Positions 45,890-58,279 of a DNA stretch of 64,000 nt are shown here, in pieces (the stretch's first letter is position 1; each line of letters begins with the position of its first letter). Source of the stretch: Endomychus coccineus (Eukaryota > Arthropoda > Insecta > Coleoptera > Endomychidae); contig OY294068.1 in the NCBI GenBank assembly GCA_958510875.1, forward strand, positions 195,696,315 through 195,760,314, read 5' to 3'. Under the pieces are notes generated by a model. It had not been told where the DNA came from and made no database searches. It worked only from the letters and a program-made list of their open reading frames with translations. A program made the position numbers and the translations under genes.

Positions 45890-46560
45890 GGGAAGGGGCT
45901 TAACCCCCAAATACACTCAGGCTACTTAGTTGAACCTATTGTGTGCCCCATGGTCAGAAGCCTATTCTATTATAGCAGACTTGCCAGAAACCCAGAATAT
46001 TGCTGCTGGCTTGCACAAGCTCTTATGAGAGCAGTTTTGCTCCGCTCAAGTGCCTGAGAGATGTCAAACTGGATTCCAACGAATGTGAGAGGTAGTTACT
46101 CCCAACGTTTTAAATTTTCTACATATAGGATCATCTGCGATGCCCATAATATGGAGTTGTTCGTATAGACAACAGTAACCCGCTAAGAATCCATCATCTC
46201 TCTGAGGTCCCTTCTGTATAGAAAAAGAAGTTTCTTTGAGAACCTAAGCACTGGCTATTTGATGAAGAACTTGACCTACCTCATGCGTGGTGAATCTCTC
46301 CACAAGTCAAATCAGTCTTTGTTCAAATGGCCCAGAAGGGCGAGACCCCCAACACAATTTACCGAAGCAACCATTGGCTCCGGTCCGGTAGGGACCAACT
46401 TCACTGTATCCAGGGACCCATCTCAAGTTTGGGAGCTGTAGGGGTAGCTGTGCACCATATGTGAGAACAATAGTCAAAGCACGGTCCATAATTTGAGCTC
46501 TATGGAGATTAACTAGATTTAGTAGAGGTAAACCACTTTCCGTCTCTAAACAGAGATAAT
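45890..46560 (-). pseudogene. LINE C-terminal (RNase H region) relic, antisense
   Basis: On the minus strand from about 46490: ALTIVLTYGAQ corresponds to the RPxLTYGAxVW block after the RT. Lower down (46190-46110) GFLAGYCCLYEQLHIMGIAD with DDPICRK matches the LxGHxxLNxHLxxLGLxDxPxCRxC pattern at the end of RNase H in jockey/I/R1-type LINEs. Stops interrupt it. Near 45990 the DNA CCAGAAACCCAGAATATTGC recurs at 56009-56028. Confidence 0.62.
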
Positions 46561-46564
46561 AATA

Positions 46565-47610
46565 ATAATTTTTAAGCTGCTGTTGTTGTTACTGATAGTT
46601 TAGTGGTATGGTGGATAAAGTAAAGATAACCTCAAAATAGCTGCGGCTGAGTTGAGCGAGGTAAGGAGACGATCTTGTGTGGCCACGACGATGAGTCGAT
46701 ATTCATATAATTATTGAAAAATATCATCGATCAGAGGAATATGCACGTCTACTACAAGGCTTAGATATAATTAGACATCAAATTATCAGGTTCACAGTCG
46801 ATAATATTCCTACAATAAATTCAATTAATAAAAGATTTAGGCATAAAAACAATTGTACTCGCCGCTGATAAGGTCCAACACAAGATCATTCCTATAGATA
46901 TCCGTTTTCTAGTCCTTAATGTCATCGCGATTTGCGCCCTTAAATCGAAGATGCATACACAAAAACCCCTAGTGGTTGAGGTGTGACTGGCTATAAAATG
47001 CATAATTGACATGAATGAAGAAAACGTATGACCGAAATGAGCTCATATTGTCTCATAGAAATTATTATTCCAAACCAAGAAAATACTTTATATTTTCTAT
47101 TTAATGTTCTCGTGGACATTTCATACTAAGAAGTCGGTCGAATAATGCCGGTGCTGAATGTCAGGTAGAAAGTATGGTCAATGAATTACAAGTTTTTGTA
47201 ATTATACGTCTGATACATTAACTTATTTATCATAAAGCTCATCTCGTTTGGAGAAAAGGGATACCGAATTTAACGGATTCAGGATGTTAACTCGTTTTAC
47301 TGTTAGTGCTTCCAGACATTAATGGGGTACGTGTCGGAATTGTGTGCTCCGTCACTTTTTCTCAGCTCCTTAAACCCGGGTAGCAAGCTTAGACGCGTTT
47401 CGGTCAACGCCGCCTCGCTCTCTCATTATTTAGAACCTGCAGAAACTCTTTCTTTCAGATTATCTTGCTGTGTGCGAGTCCTAGGCTTTACTTTATTTTG
47501 GATATGTCCCTCTGGCGTTCCCGCTCGCTTCGCTTGGTCACGGAACGAATTGAAAGCCACGCTTAACCGTGATATAAATCTCGAGAAATCTGAGACACTG
47601 GCATTTTAAT
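46565..47610. other. Unrecognised DNA including a GC-richer segment
   Basis: (ATA)n-like sequence near 46556-46572. The 47322-47609 stretch is GC-richer than the rest and open for 95 codons on the plus strand, but shows no known domain. Confidence 0.35.
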
Positions 47611-47614
47611 CAAA

Positions 47615-48005
47615 TGTTTCATCTACATCAACGTCGGAAATTTGTTCAGATGCATGTTCCAGTCAAACAGTACCTATGAAGGCGTCTTGTCTGCTGTTCA
47701 ACAGCATTATAATTGGTATTTCACCGAAATTCTGGATATTGGGAGTAATAATGATGAGAAACTCAAATATTCAATTAGTTTTTTGTTCATATCAAGGAAA
47801 GGAAACTGATAGTCTATTTCGACAGTGAATCTCAGGGAATCAAATTGGCTATTAGGCATGTTCAAAAATCCATGTAAATCAAAATCGTCACTTGTGATCG
47901 CGAAAATATCATCGACATATCTATACCAAACTTTTGGAAACTGAATCAATTCTGATTTCAAGCAGGTTTCAAGTTTGCTCAGAGAAATATTGGCCAACAA
48001 AAGGA
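47615..48005 (-). pseudogene. Penelope-like RT fragment, antisense
   Basis: The minus frame 48000-47707 encodes LANISLSKLETCLKSEL, VWYRYVDDIFAI and FDSLRFTVEIDYQFPFLDM. YRYVDDIF is the catalytic box of Penelope-type RTs, and FTVEIE...(F/L)PFLD is the block that follows. This is a slice of the palm domain with the Asp pair intact, truncated at both ends. It is the only Penelope coding fragment I see on the minus strand. Confidence 0.85.
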
Positions 48006-48009
48006 GAGT

Positions 48010-48640
48010 TCAAGTTGTTAAAATTGATTATTGTAAAACTTCCCGTATATCCAAATTAATTCTAATTGTACATATAATATCTTAAGTAATGAATGAAATA
48101 TTGTTTTCAATTGAGTATCATTTTCCATTCTTGTAATTTAAAATGAAAATAAATCGATATATAGGTATATTTTCAAACCGATGCTACACCCATTTTTAGC
48201 AGTTTGAATATGTAACAATTGAATACATTGCGAACTTCAGAACACTCTCCCACTCTCAGTACTGAATTGATCATCTCTTGATCATCACTTCGGATGAAAA
48301 ATACTCCAATTGCAACTTTTAACATACCGCTGAGACGTATAGCGTTTACCAAGACAATTATCCACGGAAAATATCTGTTTGTTGTTCCCCTTATGCGCTA
48401 CTGTTCGATTCCGGGCATTCACAAAAGGTAACGTTCGTTAATTCTACAAGCTGATATTTATTCAATTGAATTCAAGAGTCACTCGATACTAGAGTCTTCA
48501 ATACGATATAATTGGCAATAAGAAATACTGCGATTTCCTTGAGGCTCTCGGAATTAATTTGTCTGATCAATACTTCCAATTATTAGGAATCTTAAAGTGG
48601 AACAGACTACTATGCAGGACGAATATAAAATACAATCATA
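48010..48640. other. Non-coding DNA, no recognisable feature
   Basis: AT-rich; may include the lost upstream part of the LINE that is recognisable from about 48760. Confidence 0.4.
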
Positions 48641-48649
48641 TAATTATTC

Positions 48650-50110
48650 ATTTCCGTTTCCATTATTGAGTACCACCTTTACGCATGAAGGTATAAGAGC
48701 CTTCATAAGGCTTCAGAAATTTCATTTGAAAGAGATATTATTCAAGAACATCTTAATAAGCTGGCCAACAACAGTGCCCCTGGTTCGGATGGAATAACAT
48801 CTACTTCACTCAAACGTTGCTCTCATTCTATTAATTCAATTATTCTGACTAATTCATTCAATACACATAGTCTACCCGATTTCTGGAGAATATCCTCTGT
48901 TACACCTATCTTCAAAAAAGGTGATTAATTGGACCCTGATAATTATCGTCTCATCAGCTTAACTCCAATAGTTGCTGAAGTCATGAGAGCAATCATCTCT
49001 AAAAAAGTGATGGAATTCTCTGTAAATAATAGGTTAATTCCTTCTGAACAACACGGATTTTACCAGGTCGCTACGTACAAACAAACCTGCTTGACTGTGT
49101 CAATAACTGGAGCTTGTCATTAGATAAAAACAAACCAATTGACATAGTATACTTGGACTTTTCTAGGGCTTTTGACCGTGTTCCTATAAAACTTTTACTT
49201 TACAAACTAGAACATCTCGGCATTAGTAGTAATTTACTAGCATGAATTTCGGCCTATCCGACTCATAGATAATTTGCAGTGCGTATTGGCGACACATACT
49301 CTCATGAATATGACGTCTATCGTGGTGTGCCTCAGGGGTAAGTACTGGGGCCCCTTTCGTTTATTTAATATGTCTATGATATTCGTAACTAAGTTCAGTC
49401 AATGATCCCTTTTTATGCCGATGATAGCAAGATTTACACAAATCCTATCCAAAAATAGCACGAGGATCTTGGACTGACCATCTCGGCACATTTATCTTGG
49501 ACCCAGCACATAAACAAAGTAACAAAAAGAGCAAAAACTTCTGTTTACTTACTTTCTAAGGCATTTCACAAATATTCCCCTCATCACTTCCATAACCTTT
49601 ATCGCGGGCCCAGCTTGGAGTATCGACTGGTCACATGATGCAAAGACTTTGGAGTCTGTACAACGCTATGCTACTCGAATTTCATTTGGCGTCCACAGAC
49701 TGTGTTAAGAAGAAAGGCTTAGCATTCTGAACGCAACAACGTTTATGGGACGTCGACTCCGAGGAGATCTGATCGTGACATATCGTATTTTAAATGGTTT
49801 ATTCCAGAGCAATTTAAATCACCTATTCAGTCTTAACCAGGATCAACGTTTGAGAGGTCACGATTGGAAACTTAAAAAGGAACACTCCCGAAGTCACCCC
49901 GGGCTTCCTTGCTAACAGAATTATAGTCTACAAGTTATAGATAATGGCAGGAAAACTAAGACTTCAGATGTATCTCCTCATTCCCTCATTCTTTTACAAG
50001 CAGCGAAAACTGCTTAATCGGTTCTGCTGCACCCTGTAGCTTAGAATTATGTCCGAGTTATATGTTATTCATTCTGAAGACTTCACTCATATTATTCAAT
50101 TGTAAATTCT
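48650..50110 (+). pseudogene. LINE RT relic, CR1/jockey-like
   Basis: In order on the plus strand: NNSAPGSDGITSTSLKR (about 48769-48820); LPDFWRISSVTPIFKKGD followed by a stop; DPDNYRLISLTPIVAEVM; PSEQHGF; VYLDFSRAFDRVP (about 49149, first catalytic Asp); YRGVPQG; PFYADDSKIYTNP (about 49410, catalytic pair); and LSWTQHINKVTKRAKTSVYL. The decayed C-terminus runs to about 50020. At least ten stops or shifts are present. Motif order and spacing are those of an RT about 450 residues long. The endonuclease is not seen. Different subfamily from the 9-11.8 kb LINE. Confidence 0.85.
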
Positions 50111-50114
50111 CGTC

Positions 50115-53100
50115 TTATTCGTATTTTAGATATCATTCAATTTGGAAGGATTTAAAAGTAGTAAATACCGAAATTAACCAAACATATTCGATTCCTCTTT
50201 ATCAAACTTCGAGTACCTATAATAAGTAAGGAACGATAGGAACGATCCGGTATTCTGTGTTTTTCCGAAGATTAAGCTCGAGGATGATTGGAAAATAGCA
50301 TAATTCTGATAAAGTCCGCAGTAAAAAGTACGTAATAGCCAAGCGTCTTATGTGAAGCGTCCCGTAAAAGATCAGAAAGTTTCCTAATTCAATTTCGTGA
50401 TGGTTTTCATCTCACGGAAATGGAGGTTTTGACTGTTGAATTAGGGACGATGAGATAGCGGCTTCGGGGAGAATGTCCTTAGAGAATTGATCTGAAAATC
50501 GGATGGAAAGAGATGTTATGTTATTCGAGACCTTTCGCCAAGGAAAGACAATAATTCGGGGCGAGTTTTGCCGCAACATACACCCACGCCGCTATAATAA
50601 TCGTTCAAACTTTCGGACGGATAATAAGATAGGGGTACGTTATTTGGACAGGTTGTTACTTGGAACTTTTTATAGTGTTTTATATGCTTTCATACTTCCT
50701 TCCCGACAATAAAGTTCTTGTTTGTCCATCGATTCAACTGACTTGTATTGTAACCGTATGTTAGATAGTAATTATGTATTAATGCTTTATATGTACATTT
50801 TTGAAAAACGGGTCCAATTGACACATTAGTTTCGGTTTCACGACCATCTTCAGAAAACGCATAAAAAATAATCACGATCTGAGACGGGAGTTCTTAAAAC
50901 TAATTGTACTAAGCACAGAGCATCTTGATAATAATAATAATGATAATATATATATTTGCAAGTATAAGTATTACAATTCGAAACAATATACATACCAAAT
51001 AACAAATATAGAATATAAACACGTAAATGTATCAGGTATGTGCTTATTTATACAAAAAATTTATATAATTAATATAAAATACTGCTTGCTAAATAGATAC
51101 ATATAATGAGTAATTTAACAAAATTACAATGTATTAAAAATGGTAATTTTAAGTAATGTAAATACAAGTTTCGAAATAATATATAGTTATACTCAGATAG
51201 TGTTGTAATAAGTATATACGTTCAATCATGATAATTCCGGGTAATGACAAAAACCAAAGAGAACTATGGGTTGTATGAAAAAATATTTGAAACCTAAGTG
51301 GTCGGAAGAATTATCACGCGATTTTTGGCTCAGGCGCTCAGGTCCGAAGTCCATTCCAGATCGTGGACTCAAGGTAGTGCCCTTTTTAAGACTTCCTTGA
51401 ATCCAGGTATGAATGAAAATTAAATCAAGTTAATATTCTAATTAAATGTTTAATGACAAGAAACGACCGTGTCCTGCACGTCGCATGTTTTGATAACATG
51501 AATAGATTGTAGCTTCAAAAGAAAAGACAAGGTACAAAATGTTTGTTTAAAACCATAGCAAGCGATGAACCTGCCGTTTCGAATTAGATCATACAAATAT
51601 GTCTCACCTACCGATATACTGTAATGTACTTGTTTTCTTTAGAACCATTTCTGTTACATACGTAATTTATGATTTCCTATTGTACCGGTGAGGAACCTCT
51701 TGAACTTTGTCGATATTTTACAAATTTTAATGGCCCTCCTTTGACAAGGATTCAAAGACTATATAACTTGTTCATGTCACACAGATATAGAGACCAAACT
51801 GTATTGATTTAGGATGGGACGGTCGTACTAAGAATTGAACTCATATACTTGACTTGTCCGTAATAAAAGGCTATTTCTATTCTCGTTCATGGGTGTTCTT
51901 AAAACGAACTTTAATTTCAGCAAATTTTTCAATATCTGAATGAATTCTAATCGATAATCAATAAGGCAGCTTTGCTACACTCTACATCTCACTAACCGGG
52001 CACTAATCGGTTGTGCGAATGAATATTCCCAATTATGAAGGATGTGGGTTAATTCCGCTTATCCGTCAAAAGTAATTCCCCCGAAGCAAGGACGTTTTTG
52101 TATTATCAATACAGTGTGTGCTTTATGGGGATAAATTTAATACTTCAGAGAAACGGCGGAAACTAGCCAGGGTCTTTGTTAGAAAAATTCGGGGGCGGGC
52201 AACGCCGACAGGCGGTTAGAGCTGGGGTCATCACTTTTCCAATGCAGCACAGACAAGGAATGTCACGATTCCAACCCCCAGGGTGAAATACACGAAAGAT
52301 AAATCGAGTGTGTCGCTGTTGACATATGACAATGCCGTTCTCATAACGGCCTTGCGTGATGGTACAAGACACCCTGATAAGGTTAGCTTGATTACGAGCG
52401 GTATTGCTTACTTCTCATATTATATCCTAGTTTGTAATGCAGACATGAATCTTAATAAGAAACGATTCAGCAACAGTCATGAACGTTCACCCACTTTATA
52501 CAGGATTAGATGCACACCAGTGTCGGTTCGTGACGCGAGCTTTGAAACGAAAATGTTCCATCTTCTTATACAGTGTGTTCAGTTAAAATTGGAGGGGTCA
52601 TACCCTAGTTTATTTCAAAACTATTTTGTCTCATGATGATTTTCCGAAAGCCACTTTGTTTCGCAGATAAAGGTCAAAGTACAAAAAATTTACATCTTTC
52701 AATAACATTCCGATTACTAAAAACCGATATTTTGTGCACTGACAGCAGGCATCAATTTGAACGAGATAACATAATACTGATTTGAAGCTTTGGTAGGTAA
52801 AAGTGGTACATGAATACTGCTAACAAATATTAATAGCGTGATCTATATGTATTAAGTAATATCATTATGTGCTTATTGGAATTTATCGTCTATTATCGAT
52901 TCTATATCTAATCAACTGGAGATAATTGTATATATTTCACAAAATGGGATGGGAATTCCATAAACAGTTTTCGAAATTGCCCAGAAATCGAACATAGAAT
53001 CATGTTGACCATTTTTGTTGGTTTCTTTTTTGGAAGGTGGTTGAAACCCTTTATGAGCACCTTATGGACCTGTAACATCCCACAAGGTAGTGTGGCAGTC

Positions 53101-53190
53101 CCTGAGTCGGAATTCATCCACCTCAGTTATACCCAATACCCACTAGACACTTCACTTCGTGTGATAGACTCCATTCTGCAACCAGGGCAG
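50115..53190. other. Long stretch with little recognisable content
   Basis: Apart from the possible Penelope tail at 50690-50880, I see no gene. 50920-51180 is extremely AT-rich. 52160-52270 is GC-richer and contains GGGGGCGGGCAACGCCGACA, but no frame or repeat could be assigned. Confidence 0.4.
50690..50880 (-). mobile_element. Possible Penelope-like tail, antisense
   Basis: Read on the minus strand, TCTGAAGATGGTCGTGAAAC followed by CGAAACTAATGTGTCAATTG resembles the conserved tail of Penelope-like and related retroelements (GAAGATGGxCGxxAAxxGAAAC). No coding part is attached. Confidence 0.4.
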
Positions 53191-53199
53191 TCTTGATGA

Positions 53200-53325
53200 C
53201 ACTTGGGTCTAACTTGCTTAACCACTTTCTCGGGCCACCGTCACTAAGATTCGAACCCGCGACCGGAAGTCACAGTTATTAGAAGATCGATGCTTCTACC
53301 ACTGAGGGACCTGGTCATCATATTG
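53200..53325 (-). mobile_element. tRNA-derived SINE head
   Basis: On the minus strand the sequence reads GGTCCCTCAGTGGTAGAAGC (A-box-like, 53292-53311) and, about 35 bases further, CGCGGGTTCGAATCTTAGTG, with an exact B box GGTTCGAATC at 53248-53257. This is the internal RNA polymerase III promoter of a tRNA. The T arm does not pair properly and there is no normal anticodon loop, so it is a tRNA-derived short interspersed element, not a tRNA gene. The body continues toward lower coordinates; its tail was not delimited. Confidence 0.75.
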
Positions 53326-53329
53326 GCCA

Positions 53330-54600
53330 TTTATTTACCATAACATACTATCGGAAAACATTCTTATTCAACAGATCGAGGAATCATCATCTTTCATTGA
53401 CGAATATTCAACAGTTTCACCAAGGCATTAGTAATAAAAATGTTTTAAGTAACGGTCATAAGATAATGGCTATTAATACATTAGTACGAGGTAAGTTACG
53501 ACACGAGTCGTATGCGAGTAACGTAAATCTTGTGCGAATGTGTTCCTGGCCGTTACATGTCGTCGCATACAATATTTTCCCACGACCAGTTGTAATAAAA
53601 TTTAAAAAATAGCACTTCATTTCTAATACGTTAACAGTAAGTCTGAATTGCCAAAATTGATACATTTTAGATCTGCCATATGTTAAAGGCAATATTTAAT
53701 ATTGACAGAATATTCTATTGACCAGAATCTGTTAGATAATGAAAATTTGTGTTACAATGAACCACAGTAATAACTCAGCAGAGGAAATGTTTCAAAGATA
53801 AGGTTTTTTAGGAAAATTACTCATCACGTTGAGTAATCGAATACCTTAGGATTTTAAACTATCTGTATCACGACTCGAAAGGCCAGTATATTCACGTAAT
53901 ATCTGACTCGAACTTGTGCTGAAAGGATATGAAAGTAATTTATGTTATGATATACTGAAATGCATGAATTGTGACTTGTGCGAAAACGCTCAAGACATTT
54001 ATTATGACCGTAGGTATTTTTTCGTTCGGGGCAAGTGAATGATAGAATCAATCCCAGATGTCAGTATTTTTTACGGGGCCAGGGGCTTTTTCGTAAATCT
54101 CATATGCGACTAGTTATTTGTCAACGGCCCTGTAAGATCTTACGTAGGTATAACCGGATGAAATACATAAATCAGATAAGGGTCGCTTGTTTTTCATTCG
54201 ACTGTTTCTCTTATTGTAAAGCTGGAGAATGAAATAAATATATGAATACGGATTTTGGATTGGAATTATTGTGAATTAGTAGAGTGATTATAACAGACAA
54301 TTATGAATTTGTACTACCTGCCTACATAGTATAGTTTACTGGGTTGTGTTCAAGCTAAATCACTTAATTAAATGATAAATTCCCTAGTACATACCCTAAA
54401 TTTTTTCATTTCTGTTTTGCATGATACTTCTAAAAATGCACACTCTATATTCCTTCACACTTCAATTCAAACGTACATATTTCTTTTTTTTTTCTTATTA
54501 TACTTACATATTATATTAGCTCATATCTATGTATATATTCACTTCTAAGCAGTGGCAGCCTTTCATACTTTCTATTTATGCCGTAGTTCTCTTACAAGTC
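53330..54600. other. Non-coding DNA, no recognisable feature
   Basis: No known motif in any frame; AT-rich with ordinary homopolymer tracts. Confidence 0.4.
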
Positions 54601-54609
54601 AGAAGAGGG

Positions 54610-56040
54610 AGCTAGCAATATACGAGGGCAAGGTGAAAAGTCCCTAAGAATGAATCAGATGGCGCTACAATACAACTGCAACAGATTATCAGATTGACAT
54701 CCCAAAATTCTTATCAGATATTCATTTATTGCATCTCTTTCTCCATTGGTTGATATAAGGGCTCTAGCAGAAAGGGGTATGGAGTGTACCATTAACCTCA
54801 ATACTACCAACGCATATCCCTGTGGAACACCAGCATTGATAGCCTTTGTTTCGAAGGAGACTCCGTCAACCATAACATGGATTGATCTATCTGAGATGGA
54901 ACTAGGCAGCAAAAGGCTCGACCTCGGAGTTAGAGTTGATCAGATGGTTTGGCGATATCGAATGCTATAAATTTTCTATATTTTTCAATAGATGCCTGTC
55001 ATATTTGTGTCACATAGGCAAGCAGGTCTCTTATTGATGTTTGCTGAAAAAAGTCATGATGTCGGTCATTCACAATTTTCGAACTCTCTAGGTATTGGGG
55101 CTTAAGCCCCCGAAATGGAGCATTCAAAAATGAATTGGAAAATGGCAATTTCGCCTCGAAAATCTGTACATTCTACAATTAATTTCCCAAAAAAGTGCAA
55201 TTTTTTAAAGAAAATGACTCGACTTCCGTTCCGCCATGTTGAATTTCCTAAATTGGATTCGTGATCAGCGACCTCGAAAACCGCAGAGTACAGATTTTCA
55301 AGGCGAAATCGCCATTTTTCAATTGTTTTTTGAAAGCTTAATTTCTGTGGTAATTCGGAGGCCTTAACTCACCTCACTGCGTCATTCTTGCCGTCCGCAA
55401 ACAGGTAAAGTGTAATCAATACTCATGTGGGTCCAAAGAACACGATGCAAAAGGAATTTCTCAAATCCGACCTACTTCCCCACTTTTTCACTTTCGTTTA
55501 TTTTTCCCTGCTTATTCACTGGACTAGTATGTGAATGTTGAAATATATCATGCTCATCTAATGCAAATTCGGAAATGTTGGAAGTTTGGTATTTTATAAT
55601 AAAAATAATAGTTTTGGTTCCAAGAAATGCTCCAATTTGGTGATAGTTTCCAATTGAGTTAAGTGATTGCGTTCTGAGTAGAGAAGGTTAGGACGGAAAA
55701 CCAAGAATACCTTGGTGGAAAACTTGATCAAATACTTGAATATATTCAATGCTACAGCTAGACAATCCCCATATGTTTCTCAATGGATGTCTTCTTTGAA
55801 TAGCGAGTCGCTATTGTTCAGTGTTGATGTCTGGTGACTATTAGTTCATTATTTTGTAGGATTTTGAATGAGCACGTCTTCTTCACTTTCGAGATCGCAG
55901 AAAGTCATACGAAGGGTTTGTTATTATTAGGAAGGGTCTTCATTCCTTATTTTTGGAATTGGATCTAGTTGAATTCTTCTAGATGTTTTCCAGTTCCAGT
56001 CCACCAGAAACCCAGAATATTGCCAGTGCCGGCTTCCTTC
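54610..56040 (-). pseudogene. Jockey-like LINE RT relic, antisense, third copy, interrupted
   Basis: The minus frame 54912-54655 encodes SDRSIHVMVDGVSFET and INAGVPQGYALVV, collinear with the relics at 11940-12288 and 36715-36933; ARALISTNGERDAI matches the segment after the FADD box, which is itself lost. At 56000-55910 a decayed WKxSRxIQLDPIPK-like block corresponds to 12450-12340. The two parts are about 1 kb apart where the first copy has about 130 bases, because other sequence, including an inverted-repeat element at 55118-55338, lies between. Confidence 0.72.
55118..55338. repeat. Inverted-repeat (MITE-like) insert
   Basis: Arms 55118-55169 and 55288-55338 are near-perfect complements: GCAATTTCGCCTCGAAAATC against GATTTTCAAGGCGAAATCGC and so on, about 51 bases each, separated by 118. 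The spacer includes CAGCGACCTCGAAAACCGCAG, also found in the ~150-bp units of the 23.3-25.7 kb element. No coding capacity. Probably a small relative of that element, lying inside the LINE relic. Confidence 0.65.
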
Positions 56041-56044
56041 AGTT

Positions 56045-56785
56045 GCGAATAAATCTTCCACATTTAATGTTGAAACGAATCGAAATTAGTTGTCTAAAGA
56101 ATGAAAAAATTACTGATTACATAATTTATTCGCGGGAAACTCTCGATTAACACGAAGTAACCCAACGAGTCCGCTTCACGTTCAACACTCTGTATTCATT
56201 AGAAACTTCCTAATAAATAATGAATAACGTTTACTTCCGGCTTAATTGAATTAATGGACTCGGCGGAAAAAGTTTCATTTCGCAGGAAACGTATAACACC
56301 TGTTTTTTCACAGAAGAAAATTAACCGTTACGATATTACGAATTTCTGTACTCAAGAACACGCAGAGTGGGCGCTGATGAGCTTACTACCGTTTTAAATA
56401 TGCATCCGGTTCCGTAAATGTTGAAATCTATTGATATTTTATTTAAAACGCCCTGCTAATTGGAGCGTATTTTCAATTATAATACAGAACGAATCCATGC
56501 AAGTACTTCTCGTTACTGGCCATTGTGGTGAATGCGATTATACATTTCGAGCGGAACATCGCAATCATTGCATTTTATAAACCCTGGGTTCTGTGCCCTG
56601 GGAACGCGCAATGAGAGCCGTGTATTCAGGTGTTAACACGAATTACATTCAGAGGCGTACAGTGATTATCTGAACGTAAATTCCCTCGTACTGAATAAGA
56701 AGAGAAGAGAATTCATCACTCATATTCTGAACTGAAACTTTACCTGAAATTGGAAAATGCCTCGCTCTCTTAAGGTTTATCACAT
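56045..56785. other. Non-coding DNA, no recognisable feature
   Basis: No known motif or repeat; may contain decayed upstream sequence of the following LINE. Confidence 0.4.
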
Positions 56786-56789
56786 AATA

Positions 56790-58200
56790 AATAATATAAT
56801 AAATGTATTAAGGATGGTATTTTCCCAAACCAAAGGTGATACCTCTACATAAATCTGGTGACATAAATGAAATTACAAACTACAGGCCGATATCATTAGT
56901 ACCGTTATTTTCAAAAATTTTGGAAAAAGCATTAAACATACAAATTGTTGATCACTTCGAATGTAACAATTTATTTGCGACACAACAATTTGATTACGGA
57001 AAGGAACGTAATACAACAGGAGCAATTATTGAATTCACTAGTAAGACTATTGATAGCTTTAAACAGGTCTACATTCGCTATCACTATTTCTAGATCTAAC
57101 AAAGGCATTCGACTGTGTTGTCCATGCTATACTCTTCAAAAAACTTGAGAAATATAAATTTGATATTGTTAGCATCAATATTATCAAGTCGTTTTTAACA
57201 GGTCGTCATCAAGCAGTGTGTATGGATGGCAGATGGTCTGGAAAGAAATTACTTACGATTGGTGTACCCCAAGAATACGTAATGGGAACTTTATTATTTT
57301 TAATTTTTGTTAATGACTTGCCGGAATAATTGTCATTGACGCACACTTTACTATTTGCTGATGATATAACAGCATCAAATTCTGGAAAGGATCTAGATCA
57401 TGTGGAGGAACAAAGTAGAATAAGCATGAATAAAGTCGTGGAATGTTTCTCGGAAAATGGTCTTTGTGTGTATGAGAACAAAACTATAAAAATACACTTT
57501 TCCCTAAAGGCAACAAATAGTTTTGATGAATATATAAAAATTTTGGGTGTACATATAGATGATAGACTCACTTGGAATGTTCATGCAGATAAACTTATGA
57601 CAAAATTGAACGGAGGTATTTTTGTTCTGAGAACCTCATCTCAGTCGTTGTCTCCTTGTGTTATAAAGACTACGTACTTCTCTCTAATTGAAAACCAGTT
57701 AAGCTACGCTGTTTTAGATTGGGGTAATTGTTCTAAAAAAAATTAGACTTTCAGATTACAAAGGAGAGCGATAAGAATTGTTGCGAGTATTGGTTATAGG
57801 GACTGCTGTCGGGAAGCATTCAAGGATTATGTATATTTACATTCCCAAATCCGTATATATATGAATGTTTTAAGTATGCACATAATCGCAGAGATAAGTA
57901 CTCATTAAGTGAAGATTTTCATGATTACAATACTCGTAATAAGAGACATATCCGTACAAATTTTCTGAGACTTGAAAAATCTCAAGAAGGGCCGAAATTT
58001 CTAGCGTTTCAATATTATAATAAATTGCCCGAACCCATTAGAGAATTACTATTGAAAGAATTCAAGAAATCAGTTGAAAATATTCTTTTAAATAATATAT
58101 TTCATTCCACAAAAGATTTTTTTTTTATTTAACATTGTGATCTTACCTATATTTTGTGATAACGAGTGTAAAACATTATGTACATAACATGAATAAAATG
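56790..58200 (+). pseudogene. LINE RT relic
   Basis: 56836-57093 encodes MIPLHKSGDINEITNYRPIS and LVPLFSKILEKALN. After a shift, DLTKAFDCVVHAILFKKLEK (about 57094-57155, first catalytic Asp), TIGVPQEYVMGTLLFLIFVN (GVPQGS changed to GVPQEY) and a stop follow. 57330-57746 then encodes LLFADDITASNSG (catalytic pair), KILGVHIDDRLTWNVHADKL and YAVLDWGNCSKKN. The C-terminal part (QRRAIRIVASIGYRDC) runs in another frame to about 58130. Two or three shifts and some stops; otherwise well preserved. It ends with an AATAAAATGATCTATCATTC trailer. Confidence 0.88.
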
Positions 58201-58279
58201 ATCTATCATTCTATGTACCCATAATAGATACTCCATTATTTATCATCCTATACTCATCACTAATTATCGGCCGATCTAA

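Noticed and set aside
53200..53325. A tRNA gene on the minus strand
   Set aside because: The A and B boxes are present, but the T arm and acceptor do not pair and there is no proper anticodon loop, so it is listed as a SINE.
55097..55112. Palindrome GGGGCTTAAGCCCC as a binding site
   Set aside because: A single 14-base palindrome beside an inverted-repeat insert; no evidence of function.
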